Origin: Prosthecobacter debontii
GTDB taxonomy: Bacteria > Verrucomicrobiota > Verrucomicrobiia > Verrucomicrobiales > Verrucomicrobiaceae
Assembly: GCF_900167535.1 (NCBI RefSeq)
Contig: NZ_FUYE01000016.1
Coordinates: 91,701-155,700, forward strand
Length of the DNA stretch: 64,000 nt
Reading direction: 5' to 3'
Numbering within the stretch: position 1 is the stretch's first letter; each line of letters opens with the position of its first letter. Below the pieces are notes generated by a model. That model had not been told where the DNA came from and did not search any database. It saw only the letters and a program-made list of their open reading frames with translations. Both the position numbers and the translations under genes were made by a program. This document shows positions 55,042 to 64,000 of the stretch, one piece after another.

Positions 55042-55614
55042 ATGGAAACTGCATCACATACTTGGTATAAAATTTTAGCACTCGCATTTTTTTGGGATTA
55101 TGCCAAATCGTTTCCTTCTTACAGACTTGAGGTGTTTTTAGTAGTTTTAGGGTTGGTTTTTTACCTCGATTCAATGCTGGTCAAAAATTCCAGTCATGTG
55201 CACTCTGCTAAAATGTCTTGGTCTGCTTGGCCACTCTTTGCGGCATTGGTGGTGTTGTCCTTAAGCGTGACTTTTTTGGACCCTAAAAACGAGAGTGTGG
55301 GTTCCCCGGGACGAGTGAAGCCAATTTCATCGCTGCAAGCTGGAAATCAGAGGCCTCGCCAGCAATCTATTCCCGGGAGCTCGGCTAATGTGACCTACAT
55401 CCCAGTGCAGCGTCCTCCTGTTCCCATGAAACCTGCGTCAGTGAAAAGGACTTTCAACTCAGCCTTAAAGCCCACTGAAGAAGCAGCCACTTCACGACTG
55501 CCTGAGACTCATCCGCAAGGTGCACCTATCCGATCACCGAGTATTCCTGAGAAAGCTCAGTCAGTTAGTGCGCCACAGCCTGTGAGCAGTCAGTCCGCAG
55601 CCGATAAAAAGTAA
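55042..55614 (+). CDS. Small membrane protein preceding the giant YD-repeat gene
   Basis: A 190-residue protein with two to three hydrophobic helices (LAFFWDYAKS, LEVFLVVLGLVFYLDSMLV, WPLFAALVVLSLSVTFLD) and a long Pro/Ser/Gln-rich tail (about 95-190). No family is recognised. It ends 21 bases before the giant exported protein and is AT-rich like it, so the two may be transferred and expressed together. A role in export or anchoring of the giant protein is only a guess. Confidence 0.6.
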   Translation: METASHTWYKILALAFFWDYAKSFPSYRLEVFLVVLGLVFYLDSMLVKNSSHVHSAKMSWSAWPLFAALVVLSLSVTFLDPKNESVGSPGRVKPISSLQAGNQRPRQQSIPGSSANVTYIPVQRPPVPMKPASVKRTFNSALKPTEEAATSRLPETHPQGAPIRSPSIPEKAQSVSAPQPVSSQSAADKK

Positions 55615-55635
55615 AATCCTTGATTCAATACGTAT

Positions 55636-58600
55636 ATGAAGCATCCATCTAGGCGTTGGTCTCGGGCTTATCGTAGTCAAGTCTTGTCCGTTCTGCGAGC
55701 TTCTCGCATTCGGCGTTGGTTGGCCTTATTGCTTTTGGTGATGATGCCTCTATCAACCACACCGTATTTACACGGTGTCAATCTAGGTGAGGCTGAATAT
55801 GACCCAGGGACAGGTACGCTTTATATTCAGTACGAAGACTGGAACGAAAATGGCGAATTTGACCCGGGAGACGAGCTCTATTGGGAGTATTCTGGATCCG
55901 ATAGTGACAGCGACAATGATGGCATCTCAGATCTGAGGGAGGCAGCCTGGGGAACCAATCCTTACAATCCCGATACGGATTATGATGGTATCACGGATGG
56001 TGATGAAATCGACTTATTAGAAGGGCTAGGTGGAGGTTATGATCCCCGGCTGTGGGATAGTAATGCCAACGGCTACAGTGACCATGACGAAGCGTATGGC
56101 TATTACGAGGTGAATTACAATGTCGTCGGTCAAGGTTATAGTTATTATGATTGGGATGGTGATGGTTATAAAAACCCCGAGGATTCGCATCCTTTAAATT
56201 CGTCATTATATTGTGATTGGAATGATAATGGCACGAATGATGGGGAAGAGGGTGGTTCCCCTGATGATAGCGATAATGATGGCCATCTCGATCCAGACGA
56301 TTCGCATCCTTTTGATCCGTCTTTGTGGGACGACTGGAATGAGAATGGGGTCAGCGATACCGCTGAAGCAGAGATGGATTCAGACGGAGATAGTTACAAT
56401 GATCTCTTTGACTCTAACCCTCATGACTCTTCGCTGTGGGACGATTGGAATAATAATGGAGTTAACGATAGCGAAGAAGGACCATGGGAAGAGATGGACT
56501 ATGATGGCGATGGCTATTTAGACATAGACGATTCTCATCCTTCAGATGCTTCGTTGTGGGACGATTGGAACGGGAATGGACTTAGTGACTATTATGAATC
56601 TACAACCGATTCTGATGGAGATGGGCACAATGATTTGTATGATTCACATCCAGACGACTTATCGCTGTGGCAAGACTGGAATAATAACGGATACAACGAT
56701 GATGAGGAAACTGTAGATTCAGACGGAGATGGCAGAGCCGATATTTTTGATTCACACCCAAATGATGTCAGTCTTTGGAGTGACTGGGACAACAACGGGA
56801 TTAATGCAGAGAACGAGCCGGATGAAGATTTTGATGGTGATAGTTATGTAAATCAGTATGATTCTCATCCAGAAGACGCGAGTTTGTGGAATGACTGGAA
56901 CTATAACGGCATACCTGACGACTGGGAATTCATAGACACAGATAGCGATGGTGACGGTTACAACGATTCGGAGGATAGTCACCCAAGTGATGATCAGCTT
57001 TGGGATGACTGGGATTACGATGGACTTAACTATTCTGACGAACAAATTTTTGGCACTTATCCCGAATATTATGACTCAGATGGAGACGGGTTGAGTGATG
57101 GTGAAGAGATCGTTGCTGGCACGGACCCTCTCGCGATGGATAGTGATGGTGATGGTCTAACAGATTATGAGGAATTAGTTGTTTATACCTCTCCTATTCA
57201 GGGTAAACACCTTAGTCCTTTAAATGGTCACTCCATCAGCTCTATTTACTTGGATTATCTGATGGTAGATAATGCGGATGATGATGGAGATGGTATTCCA
57301 AATCCAATTGAATTGTTTTATGAAATGGACCCCAATAATAGTGCAGACGCTCAGGGGGATCTCGATGCCGATTACGTTAGCAATCTTCAAGAATACCTTG
57401 ATGGAACGCCCCTGAATGGCAACTTGCCGATCTATGATTTCGATCAAGACGGTATCACGGATATTGAAGAAGACTATTGGAATGGGATCGGACCTGTGGT
57501 GCTGAATAAATATGTCTTTGGAGATTCGGTCAAAGATCCCGACGGTGATGGCCTGTTGAATTTTGAAGAAATTCGATTCGGTTTGGACCTTGCCAGTAAA
57601 ACCACATACGAAGGGATATCCGATCTCGAGTGGATTAATGCTGTGAGGGGGACGGCCTGGACCGCCTCATTAGCACCCGGCGATATGGATGCCGATGGTC
57701 TGCCGGATGCCTGGGAGCATCAATATCATCTGGATATCCGTGATCCTGGAGACCGAAATGAAAATTTCGATGCGGATGCATTGACTAATTGGCAAGAATA
57801 TTGGGCGGGCCGAAGTCCGAGGGTGCATGATTATCAGGCACCGACGGAATCCACCGGGCAGTTTACAAAACCTCTGGATTGGAATGATTCACAACCGTCG
57901 GATCGAAGTCTTGCATTGCCTCCGGCGCTTCCTCAGCCTCCTGAATTGAGTTCGAGTTTTGTTAAGGATTTCTTTCTCAATATCCATGTGGAGCCATTGC
58001 GATCTATATCACCTGAATTTTCATATAAACACGCAAGCTATAGTGGCAATGATAATGCTTGGTATAAATTAGAAAATGGGAGGCAGGATGGGTGGCCTTT
58101 GCCGTGGTATGACGAAAACTTGGATTGGGATCAGCCCATTTGGTATCCTACAGAGCCTGAGCCAGGTGCAGGTAATTTGAGTCCGAATTGGGAGACTTAC
58201 AAAGATGGCGATATCGTCATGGCAGCAGATCTAGAGTCAGCTACAAAAACAAAGACTTGGTCTAAAGTTAAGTTTGGGCTACCTGCTGGGTGGTTGGCGA
58301 CTTGCCGATTCATTCAGGAATATTACCTTTTAGATGAGTATCAGAATATGGGTGAGAGCGCGCCCAGACATGAATTTGTCATTAGTGCAGGGCAGAACGC
58401 AAGCGAACAATTATTCTTGCCTCCTTCTAATGAAAGCTTGTTTCCAGTTTATCTCATGTTTGCTAATCCTAAAAAAGTTAGGGGGCTTAATCCTTCAGAT
58501 ACAGCAGGGCCGCGGTATCGTAAAATTGGTTTAAACGGAGTTCCGTTATCCGATGCTCCACCTCAAATGTCGGAAGAAAATGACATCCCTGCGGATGAGA

Positions 58601-61600
58601 CTTATGTGGACGCTTATTCCCGCGCATTGCGTCATTCTGTCACGGACATTTGGAGCCGTGCAGGAGCATCTGAGATTCCGCTTTGTGTCAGGCGCACGCT
58701 CAGTCCAGAGATTTGGTCTTGGAACCATGGTTTACGTCCGGATGAACGCCCTGATCGACCTTTCGGCGCAGGATTCACGTCCAACTTAACCCCGAGCATT
58801 ACTTTTTCGTATCCAGAAAGTGAAAGTAATCAACCTTTCAGGGCCACTGCTGTTGATGAAAATGGCATAGCACACAGCTTTGTACATGTAGGAGGAGCTT
58901 TCGGTGGAATTAACGAACAATGGCTCCCTGATTTGGAAGAGAAACAAGATGCGAAGACTTGTTACGATAGATTGATCAGAACCGGAGGTGGTTGGTTATT
59001 AATCAAAAAGTTTGGCACTGTATGCAGCTATGAAATGACTCATTTAACCGATCTTCGCGCAAAGGTGGGTGAATTTGAAGGAAAAGCTTCACAAATCATT
59101 TCATCCGATCGGCGGCTGGGAAGTAAGCATAAAACAATTTATGAGTATGGAAGAATGTTTCAAGTTGAGGATCGACTTGGGAATAAGCTGTTTTATGAAT
59201 ACCCAAATTTAAACACACTTATCCCATCCAAGATTTATGACCCGGATCGACCGAATCAAGTCTTGTCAGTCGAGCAGAATGGACATGGACGCGTAGTTGG
59301 AGTTCGTGGTCCGGCTGGAGATACAGTGCGTTATCAGTATGACATTTTAGAATCTGCTGGAGCTTTAAATAACGTGCAGGTTTTGAAAAGTGTTACTCGT
59401 GGAGAGGTGGAAGATGAAAAAAGAGTAGAGTATGATCACACCTTTGATCTTCAATACGAGCTGGATCCAGATCCAACTTCTCCAATGCCTGATTGTTATG
59501 GGTATGTGGACTTGAGATTGATTAAAGATGAGAGAGGATATTCTCATTTCTTCGATTATGAGTTTGTCTCCCAGGCAGCTGCTTATTCTTGGAGTGGTTA
59601 TCAAAGTGAGCCGCCTCGGATGAAAAGACTTTCTGGCGTTCCCAAACTTTTGAAAAAGATTACTCGGCCCAATAATCAGATAGTCACCTTTTCTGGAGAT
59701 CGAACCTTGGAATATCGTTCCGATCGAACGATAAACACGCCAGGCATCGTAACAAAGGTCGAATCAAGTTCTGCTGGGACTTATACTTATCATTTCACAT
59801 CGCCAAGGATTTTCTGTCCGGTTCCGTTGTCGATTGATAGTGCTCAGAATGTGTGTGTTTCGTTTACGCGGATGAAGCTCACGTCTGCCGCTGGCACAGA
59901 GATTTATGAGTTTGATCCAGATGCAGGGATGGCCTTGAAAAAAATCACGGATATCGGCGGAAACGTGACAAGTTATTCATACGATGACTACACTTTAGGG
60001 TCTTCGCTTTCATCCATTTCTGGGGCCTATTTGGGTGCGCTGAAATTTGACGATCCGACCACGGAGACAAATGCTCTAGGTCAGTCCAAACATTATGAAT
60101 ATGAAGACAAGTTCCGTCTTCTGACCAAAATTACGGATGAGCTCGGTGTTTCCACCGAATATCAAATCAATTCGACCACCGGATTACGCACCAAAGAAAC
60201 CGTTAAAGACGCCTCGGGGCATACTTTGCGTGCGACCCGTTTCGAGTATAACGATCCCGAATTCGTTGGTTTTATGACTTCTCAGATCGTTGAGACAACA
60301 GGCCTTGATGATGTGCCTGCGGGATCGCCTGACCCGATCGGAGAGATGAGAACGGATTTCGTTTCGGATGTGAATGGACGAATTGCCCATCAGATCACTT
60401 ATGCTGGGAATGAAGACAACCCTACAACACTTACGGTTAACGAGTCTTTACCATTGATCACTTCATATACCTACACGGGTAATGGAAGCAAGAAGACGGT
60501 CACTGATCCGCGAGGTTACACGACAGAATTTGAATATGATCCGGTCACTCTCCGGTTAAGGAAAGTCATTTACCCAAATGAGACTTTCAAAAGTCTCGAT
60601 TATGATGATCACGGTAATCTCGTGGAGGAACTCAATGAGATAGGAGTGAAGACCTTTCACGATTACGATAATCTCAACCGACGTGTCAAGACGACCGTTG
60701 ATCTCAATGGCAATGGAACGAAGGATGCACCTTACACGACGGTGACGGCTGGAACGACAAGCAGCTTACCTATTTACGATGGTGATTTGGTGACAGAAAC
60801 CATTTACAACGACTTTAATTTGCCCGTGTATGAAACAGATGCACGCGGTGTGCGCACCAAGCATGAGTATGATTTGATTGGGCGGCGCACTTTGACAACG
60901 GTCAACTGTGACAGTCAGGATGCGAATCTCAAATTGATCACTCACTACGTCGATGATAATCCCAATACGCAGGACTGGGTAGGCGGGTCTATTTTGACAA
61001 CGGGTGATTTCAAGCCCCTTTGCACGATTGATCCGCGCGGTTTTGTCACGAAGTATGAATACGACGCCATGTATCGTCAGACGCGGACGGTGCTGACAGA
61101 TACTTCTCATAGTCCTCCCCTCAAGATCGAAACTCGAGCCGACTATGATGATGTCGGTAATCCGGTTAGCAGTACCGATCCACTGGGGCGAGTGACGAGA
61201 ACTGAGTTTGATGGTTTAAGGCGTGCGGTGCGGGTGGTGTTGCCCGCAGATCCGCAACACGCGGAGTTTCCAGTGCCGGCCTCCGAAAGGATAACCCGCT
61301 ACACGCCATCTGGACTAGTCTGGAGCAGCACGGATGAACTGGGAAACACGACCCGGAACTTTTATGACAACGCTGGTCGCTTGACTGTCACCATGCAGCC
61401 TGGAGTTCTGGTTCCAGGCGAGGGAAATCAACTGATTCAGCCTCAAGTATGGCAAGCTTATGATGCGGCTGGCAATGTCATCGCCCAAAGTGACCCGCGT
61501 GGCAACATCACGGAAACGGAGTATGATGAACGCAATCGCCCTGTGAAGGTTGTTTTTCCAGAAGTGGCTGATGCGGAGACGGATAGTGTTGCCCACCCTG

Positions 61601-64000
61601 AGACATCGACGGAATACGATGATCTGGGGCGTGCTGTGAAGGTGACGGATCCGCTTGGGCGCTTCACCTTGACTCGTTATGATCGTGCTGGTCGGGCTTA
61701 CGCTTCGATCGCTCCCTCAGTCGAGTCTCAAACTCAGGTGACGATCAGCACGCATGATCCTGCGGGGAATGTGCTGACAGTGACCAATCCCGGTGAGCAA
61801 ACCATCACCAATAATTATGATGTGTTGGGACGTCTCGAAAGGACAGTCGATCATCAGGGAATTATCAATCAGTTTGAATACGATAAGAGCGGCAATCGAG
61901 TGTTGGTGAAGGACGGGCGAGAGCAAAAGACGCTGTTCACGTATGATGCTCAAAATCGCCTTTTATCACAGTCGTTTGCCAACGGAGACACGTGGTCTTA
62001 TCAATACAATGCGCTGCATAAAATCGGCCAAACAGATGCCAATAAGGTTTCCACCTCTTATCAATATGATGTGCGGGATCGCTTGTGCAAAGTCACGGCA
62101 CCTGATTTGGAGAGAACTCAAACTTACGATGCCGCAGGTCGCCTGTTGAGTGTCTTCGAAGCGGGTCGCTCCGAGGCAACGGTCGGGTACTCCTATGATG
62201 TTTTGGGACGTGTGGAAGCAGAGGTGTCACAAGGATTACTGCACACTTATGGTTATGACTTGGCTGGGAATCGAGTTTCGGCCTTCTACGGCACGGGTCG
62301 AAGTGTCGCTACAAGCTATGATGCCTTAAATCGCCCCGAGGTGATCCATGAAGGGGGGCGCACAACCACCTATGGTTACGATCTGGCAGGGCGGGCACTC
62401 ATGATGACCGTAGGCAATGGGCAGGTCACCCGGAATCGGTATGATGAACTCGGGCGGCTTCGATACCGCACTCTGTATGCCCACTCATCTAACCTGACTC
62501 CGAGCGGTGTCCTAGCGGCTTTTGAGTGGATACATGATGCTATCGGTAATGTGACCTTCCATGCGGAGGAATGGAAAGCAAATGCTGCTAGAACGGCGGG
62601 TTTACGCTCCACCACGATGACCTATGATGATGCCAACCGGCTGCTGACGGAAACGGTTGTTGATCCGGCGAGTGGGAATATAGCGACGGTTTATACCTAC
62701 AATGAGGCGAACAATCGGCTGAGCAAATCCGTGACTGGCGGTGATGAGCCTGGTTATTGGACCTATGACTACAATAAGGCGAATCAACTGACAGGATGGT
62801 CGAAATTCGATCAACCTGAAGGCACCTTGATCGAGAGCAAGCTTCTGCGTTACGATGGCAACGGCAATCGGACCAGCAGTGCTGAGCTAATGGCAGGACA
62901 GGCTAGCCTGACTAGCCAGGGCATCAGCTACGAGGCCGTTGCTTCAGGTGCGCCGGGTTACGACGTGAGTGTGAGTTTGAAAGCTGACGAGAGCAATCAA
63001 GAGCTCGGTGTCACCGTCGAGGGGGAGAACCATGTGGTCGTGAACCTAGCGACAGGGCAGGCAGCGACAGATGCACTGTTTAATCAAGGGGTGACTTATA
63101 CAGCCACCACAACTTCATCCCAACCTGTGGACGGAACGACTCTGGAGCTTTATCGACCGTCTGTTCCAGACCAGGCGGCGTATGTTCACGTCGCTGGTGT
63201 TCAAGCGACGGCGTCACAGCAAGGGCTCACTTATCAGGCCACCGCCCAAGGTGAGGCGGGAAATGGCATTACCGTTTCTCTTGAAGAACCTCTTGAGGCA
63301 AATCAGCCCCTAGGAGTCAGCATGGATGGAGATGACCATGTGGTTGTCAGACTCGCGACCGATGCCGGGGTGAAGGATTCGTTGGTTAATCAAGGGATTA
63401 CTTATGAGCAAAAGTCGCCCCATATTATGGGTCAGGAGGTGGCTATTACACTAAAGGCTGACGAGGCTAACCAAGAGGCAGGGGTGATAGTTGATGGCCG
63501 CGACATTGAAGTGCAACTGGCCACCGATGCAGGGGCGAGGGCCAGCATTGAAGATCAAGGCATCACCTACAAAGCCAAGGTTGCTGGTGCTGCAGGCAAT
63601 GATCTGAGAGTGATCTTGGAGCCAGGTGAGCTTGACGAGCCTCTGAGTGCCACTGTCGATGGAAACGATATCACCGTGAAACTCTCAAGGAAAACTGGAG
63701 AAGGTGCCAAATTCGCAAGCTGTGAGTTTCCTAGTATCAGCTATAGAGCAGCAATGCCCGGTGTGGCGGGTAATGCCATTCAGGTCAAACATATCGATGA
63801 TTCTCATGGTCTTTACGATGCCTATGGACCACTTTATAATGAGAAATGCACAGCCAATCGATTGGCTTCGAATTACTTTCTCATTTGCTTAGCGCGTGAT
63901 CAGGGAGACGCAGCCCAAAAAAGCTATTTTGATGGAGGCTTGGTGATTAAGGCCAAGGAAAAAGGAGCCGCCGGAAATGAGTACCGCATCACCTTCGTCG
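55636..64000 (+). CDS. Giant exported YD-repeat (Rhs-like) protein, partial
   Basis: The frame from the ATG at 55636 has no stop to the window edge (2788 codons). Residues 25-47 form an export leader (RRWLALLLLVMMPLSTTPYLHG). Residues about 90-760 are Asp-rich calcium-type repeats, including a regular 36-residue tandem block at 176-475. Residues about 760-1170 are a linker with no recognised domain. YD repeats typical of Rhs/RHS-core proteins fill about 1170-2415 (YEYD, YDAAGR, YDELGR, YGYDLAG). From 2429 a series of about 56-residue GITY...GN repeats follows. The classical Rhs core end (RYYDPxxGRF) and any toxin domain are not reached. Such proteins often act in contact-dependent interaction or surface adhesion; that is inference. 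Confidence 0.88.
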   Translation, partial: MKHPSRRWSRAYRSQVLSVLRASRIRRWLALLLLVMMPLSTTPYLHGVNLGEAEYDPGTGTLYIQYEDWNENGEFDPGDELYWEYSGSDSDSDNDGISDLREAAWGTNPYNPDTDYDGITDGDEIDLLEGLGGGYDPRLWDSNANGYSDHDEAYGYYEVNYNVVGQGYSYYDWDGDGYKNPEDSHPLNSSLYCDWNDNGTNDGEEGGSPDDSDNDGHLDPDDSHPFDPSLWDDWNENGVSDTAEAEMDSDGDSYNDLFDSNPHDSSLWDDWNNNGVNDSEEGPWEEMDYDGDGYLDIDDSHPSDASLWDDWNGNGLSDYYESTTDSDGDGHNDLYDSHPDDLSLWQDWNNNGYNDDEETVDSDGDGRADIFDSHPNDVSLWSDWDNNGINAENEPDEDFDGDSYVNQYDSHPEDASLWNDWNYNGIPDDWEFIDTDSDGDGYNDSEDSHPSDDQLWDDWDYDGLNYSDEQIFGTYPEYYDSDGDGLSDGEEIVAGTDPLAMDSDGDGLTDYEELVVYTSPIQGKHLSPLNGHSISSIYLDYLMVDNADDDGDGIPNPIELFYEMDPNNSADAQGDLDADYVSNLQEYLDGTPLNGNLPIYDFDQDGITDIEEDYWNGIGPVVLNKYVFGDSVKDPDGDGLLNFEEIRFGLDLASKTTYEGISDLEWINAVRGTAWTASLAPGDMDADGLPDAWEHQYHLDIRDPGDRNENFDADALTNWQEYWAGRSPRVHDYQAPTESTGQFTKPLDWNDSQPSDRSLALPPALPQPPELSSSFVKDFFLNIHVEPLRSISPEFSYKHASYSGNDNAWYKLENGRQDGWPLPWYDENLDWDQPIWYPTEPEPGAGNLSPNWETYKDGDIVMAADLESATKTKTWSKVKFGLPAGWLATCRFIQEYYLLDEYQNMGESAPRHEFVISAGQNASEQLFLPPSNESLFPVYLMFANPKKVRGLNPSDTAGPRYRKIGLNGVPLSDAPPQMSEENDIPADETYVDAYSRALRHSVTDIWSRAGASEIPLCVRRTLSPEIWSWNHGLRPDERPDRPFGAGFTSNLTPSITFSYPESESNQPFRATAVDENGIAHSFVHVGGAFGGINEQWLPDLEEKQDAKTCYDRLIRTGGGWLLIKKFGTVCSYEMTHLTDLRAKVGEFEGKASQIISSDRRLGSKHKTIYEYGRMFQVEDRLGNKLFYEYPNLNTLIPSKIYDPDRPNQVLSVEQNGHGRVVGVRGPAGDTVRYQYDILESAGALNNVQVLKSVTRGEVEDEKRVEYDHTFDLQYELDPDPTSPMPDCYGYVDLRLIKDERGYSHFFDYEFVSQAAAYSWSGYQSEPPRMKRLSGVPKLLKKITRPNNQIVTFSGDRTLEYRSDRTINTPGIVTKVESSSAGTYTYHFTSPRIFCPVPLSIDSAQNVCVSFTRMKLTSAAGTEIYEFDPDAGMALKKITDIGGNVTSYSYDDYTLGSSLSSISGAYLGALKFDDPTTETNALGQSKHYEYEDKFRLLTKITDELGVSTEYQINSTTGLRTKETVKDASGHTLRATRFEYNDPEFVGFMTSQIVETTGLDDVPAGSPDPIGEMRTDFVSDVNGRIAHQITYAGNEDNPTTLTVNESLPLITSYTYTGNGSKKTVTDPRGYTTEFEYDPVTLRLRKVIYPNETFKSLDYDDHGNLVEELNEIGVKTFHDYDNLNRRVKTTVDLNGNGTKDAPYTTVTAGTTSSLPIYDGDLVTETIYNDFNLPVYETDARGVRTKHEYDLIGRRTLTTVNCDSQDANLKLITHYVDDNPNTQDWVGGSILTTGDFKPLCTIDPRGFVTKYEYDAMYRQTRTVLTDTSHSPPLKIETRADYDDVGNPVSSTDPLGRVTRTEFDGLRRAVRVVLPADPQHAEFPVPASERITRYTPSGLVWSSTDELGNTTRNFYDNAGRLTVTMQPGVLVPGEGNQLIQPQVWQAYDAAGNVIAQSDPRGNITETEYDERNRPVKVVFPEVADAETDSVAHPETSTEYDDLGRAVKVTDPLGRFTLTRYDRAGRAYASIAPSVESQTQVTISTHDPAGNVLTVTNPGEQTITNNYDVLGRLERTVDHQGIINQFEYDKSGNRVLVKDGREQKTLFTYDAQNRLLSQSFANGDTWSYQYNALHKIGQTDANKVSTSYQYDVRDRLCKVTAPDLERTQTYDAAGRLLSVFEAGRSEATVGYSYDVLGRVEAEVSQGLLHTYGYDLAGNRVSAFYGTGRSVATSYDALNRPEVIHEGGRTTTYGYDLAGRALMMTVGNGQVTRNRYDELGRLRYRTLYAHSSNLTPSGVLAAFEWIHDAIGNVTFHAEEWKANAARTAGLRSTTMTYDDANRLLTETVVDPASGNIATVYTYNEANNRLSKSVTGGDEPGYWTYDYNKANQLTGWSKFDQPEGTLIESKLLRYDGNGNRTSSAELMAGQASLTSQGISYEAVASGAPGYDVSVSLKADESNQELGVTVEGENHVVVNLATGQAATDALFNQGVTYTATTTSSQPVDGTTLELYRPSVPDQAAYVHVAGVQATASQQGLTYQATAQGEAGNGITVSLEEPLEANQPLGVSMDGDDHVVVRLATDAGVKDSLVNQGITYEQKSPHIMGQEVAITLKADEANQEAGVIVDGRDIEVQLATDAGARASIEDQGITYKAKVAGAAGNDLRVILEPGELDEPLSATVDGNDITVKLSRKTGEGAKFASCEFPSISYRAAMPGVAGNAIQVKHIDDSHGLYDAYGPLYNEKCTANRLASNYFLICLARDQGDAAQKSYFDGGLVIKAKEKGAAGNEYRITFV
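56161..57060 (+). repeat. Tandem 108-base/36-residue Asp-rich repeat (8 units)
   Basis: Eight successive units of consensus DSHPxDxSLWxDWNxNG, followed by a DSDGDG calcium loop, are seen at residues about 176-475 with a nearly constant 36-residue period. The DxDxDG loops are EF-hand/dockerin/thrombospondin-3-like calcium sites. Units diverge at DNA level, so they are not a recent amplification. Confidence 0.88.
59140..62880 (+). repeat. YD-repeat (Rhs core) region
   Basis: Some 25 or more YD-type units of about 20-45 residues (for example KHEYDLIGRRT, STEYDDLGRAVKVTDPLGR, TYDAAGRLL, YGYDLAGNRV, NRYDELGRLRY, LRYDGNGNRT) within the giant protein. In solved Rhs/TcC structures they build a spiral beta-strand cocoon. 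Confidence 0.85.
62920..64000 (+). repeat. Tandem ~56-residue GITY/GN repeats, phage-tail-like
   Basis: Seven units start at about 62920, 63088, 63223, 63394, 63559, 63733 and 63937 (spacings 168, 135, 171, 165, 174, 204 bases). Each begins with G-[IVL]-[TS]-Y and has a GxxGN turn, then a VDG-type turn and an LATD segment in the better conserved copies. The pattern resembles a domain I associate with phage tail proteins; no search has been run. Confidence 0.7.

Overview
The window looks like a chromosomal segment of a Verrucomicrobiota bacterium, most likely order Verrucomicrobiales (Prosthecobacter/Verrucomicrobium-like). The inference rests on GC content that looks moderately high by eye, six secreted sulfatases, a PEP-CTERM exported protein, planctomycete/verrucomicrobial-style gene fusions, and many genes without a clear Shine-Dalgarno. 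No rRNA, tRNA, CRISPR array or insertion sequence was recognised.

Region 1 (1-12989) is a nitrate/nitrite nitrogen module. A divergent LysR regulator faces a run of ten same-strand genes reading leftwards. In transcription order they are: a cytosolic NrtA/NasS-like nitrate-binding protein, secreted NrtA, the NrtB permease, a fused double ABC ATPase, an alginate_exp-type outer-membrane porin, a NirB-like FAD/[2Fe-2S] protein whose siroheme half is replaced by a haem-b-type membrane domain, an anchored c-type cytochrome with eleven haem motifs, a DUF3365/Tll0287-like haem lipoprotein, a globin, and the start of a CysJ-like flavoprotein that leaves the window. Together they read as outer- and inner-membrane nitrate uptake, reduction with an unusual transmembrane electron conduit, and NO protection. 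This is the most interesting system here.

Region 2 (13015-24877) holds housekeeping genes: a Nudix hydrolase, an SDR, a PMT-like glycosyltransferase, ribBA-ribH-nusB and mnmE. Between them sits a MotA/TolQ-type channel with two ExbD-like partners. One partner keeps the channel aspartate (D19) and the other has serine at the same position.

Region 3 (24969-43607) has bcp, two sulfatases, queD, an orphan ParA divergent from a SWIM-SNF2 helicase, ligA, a PEP-CTERM protein, menF-menD, tlyA and several unassigned membrane or secreted proteins.

Region 4 (43946-52978) is a four-sulfatase operon for sulfated glycans, followed by an O-methyltransferase and an RlmM-like 2'-O-methyltransferase. hisB-hisH (53218-54444) follow, closed by a strong hairpin terminator.

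Region 5 (54849-64000) is AT-richer. It carries a small membrane protein and the first 2788 codons of a giant exported protein. This protein has a tandem 36-residue Asp-rich calcium-type repeat, a long YD/Rhs core, and a series of about 56-residue repeats resembling a phage tail-protein domain. It runs off the right edge.
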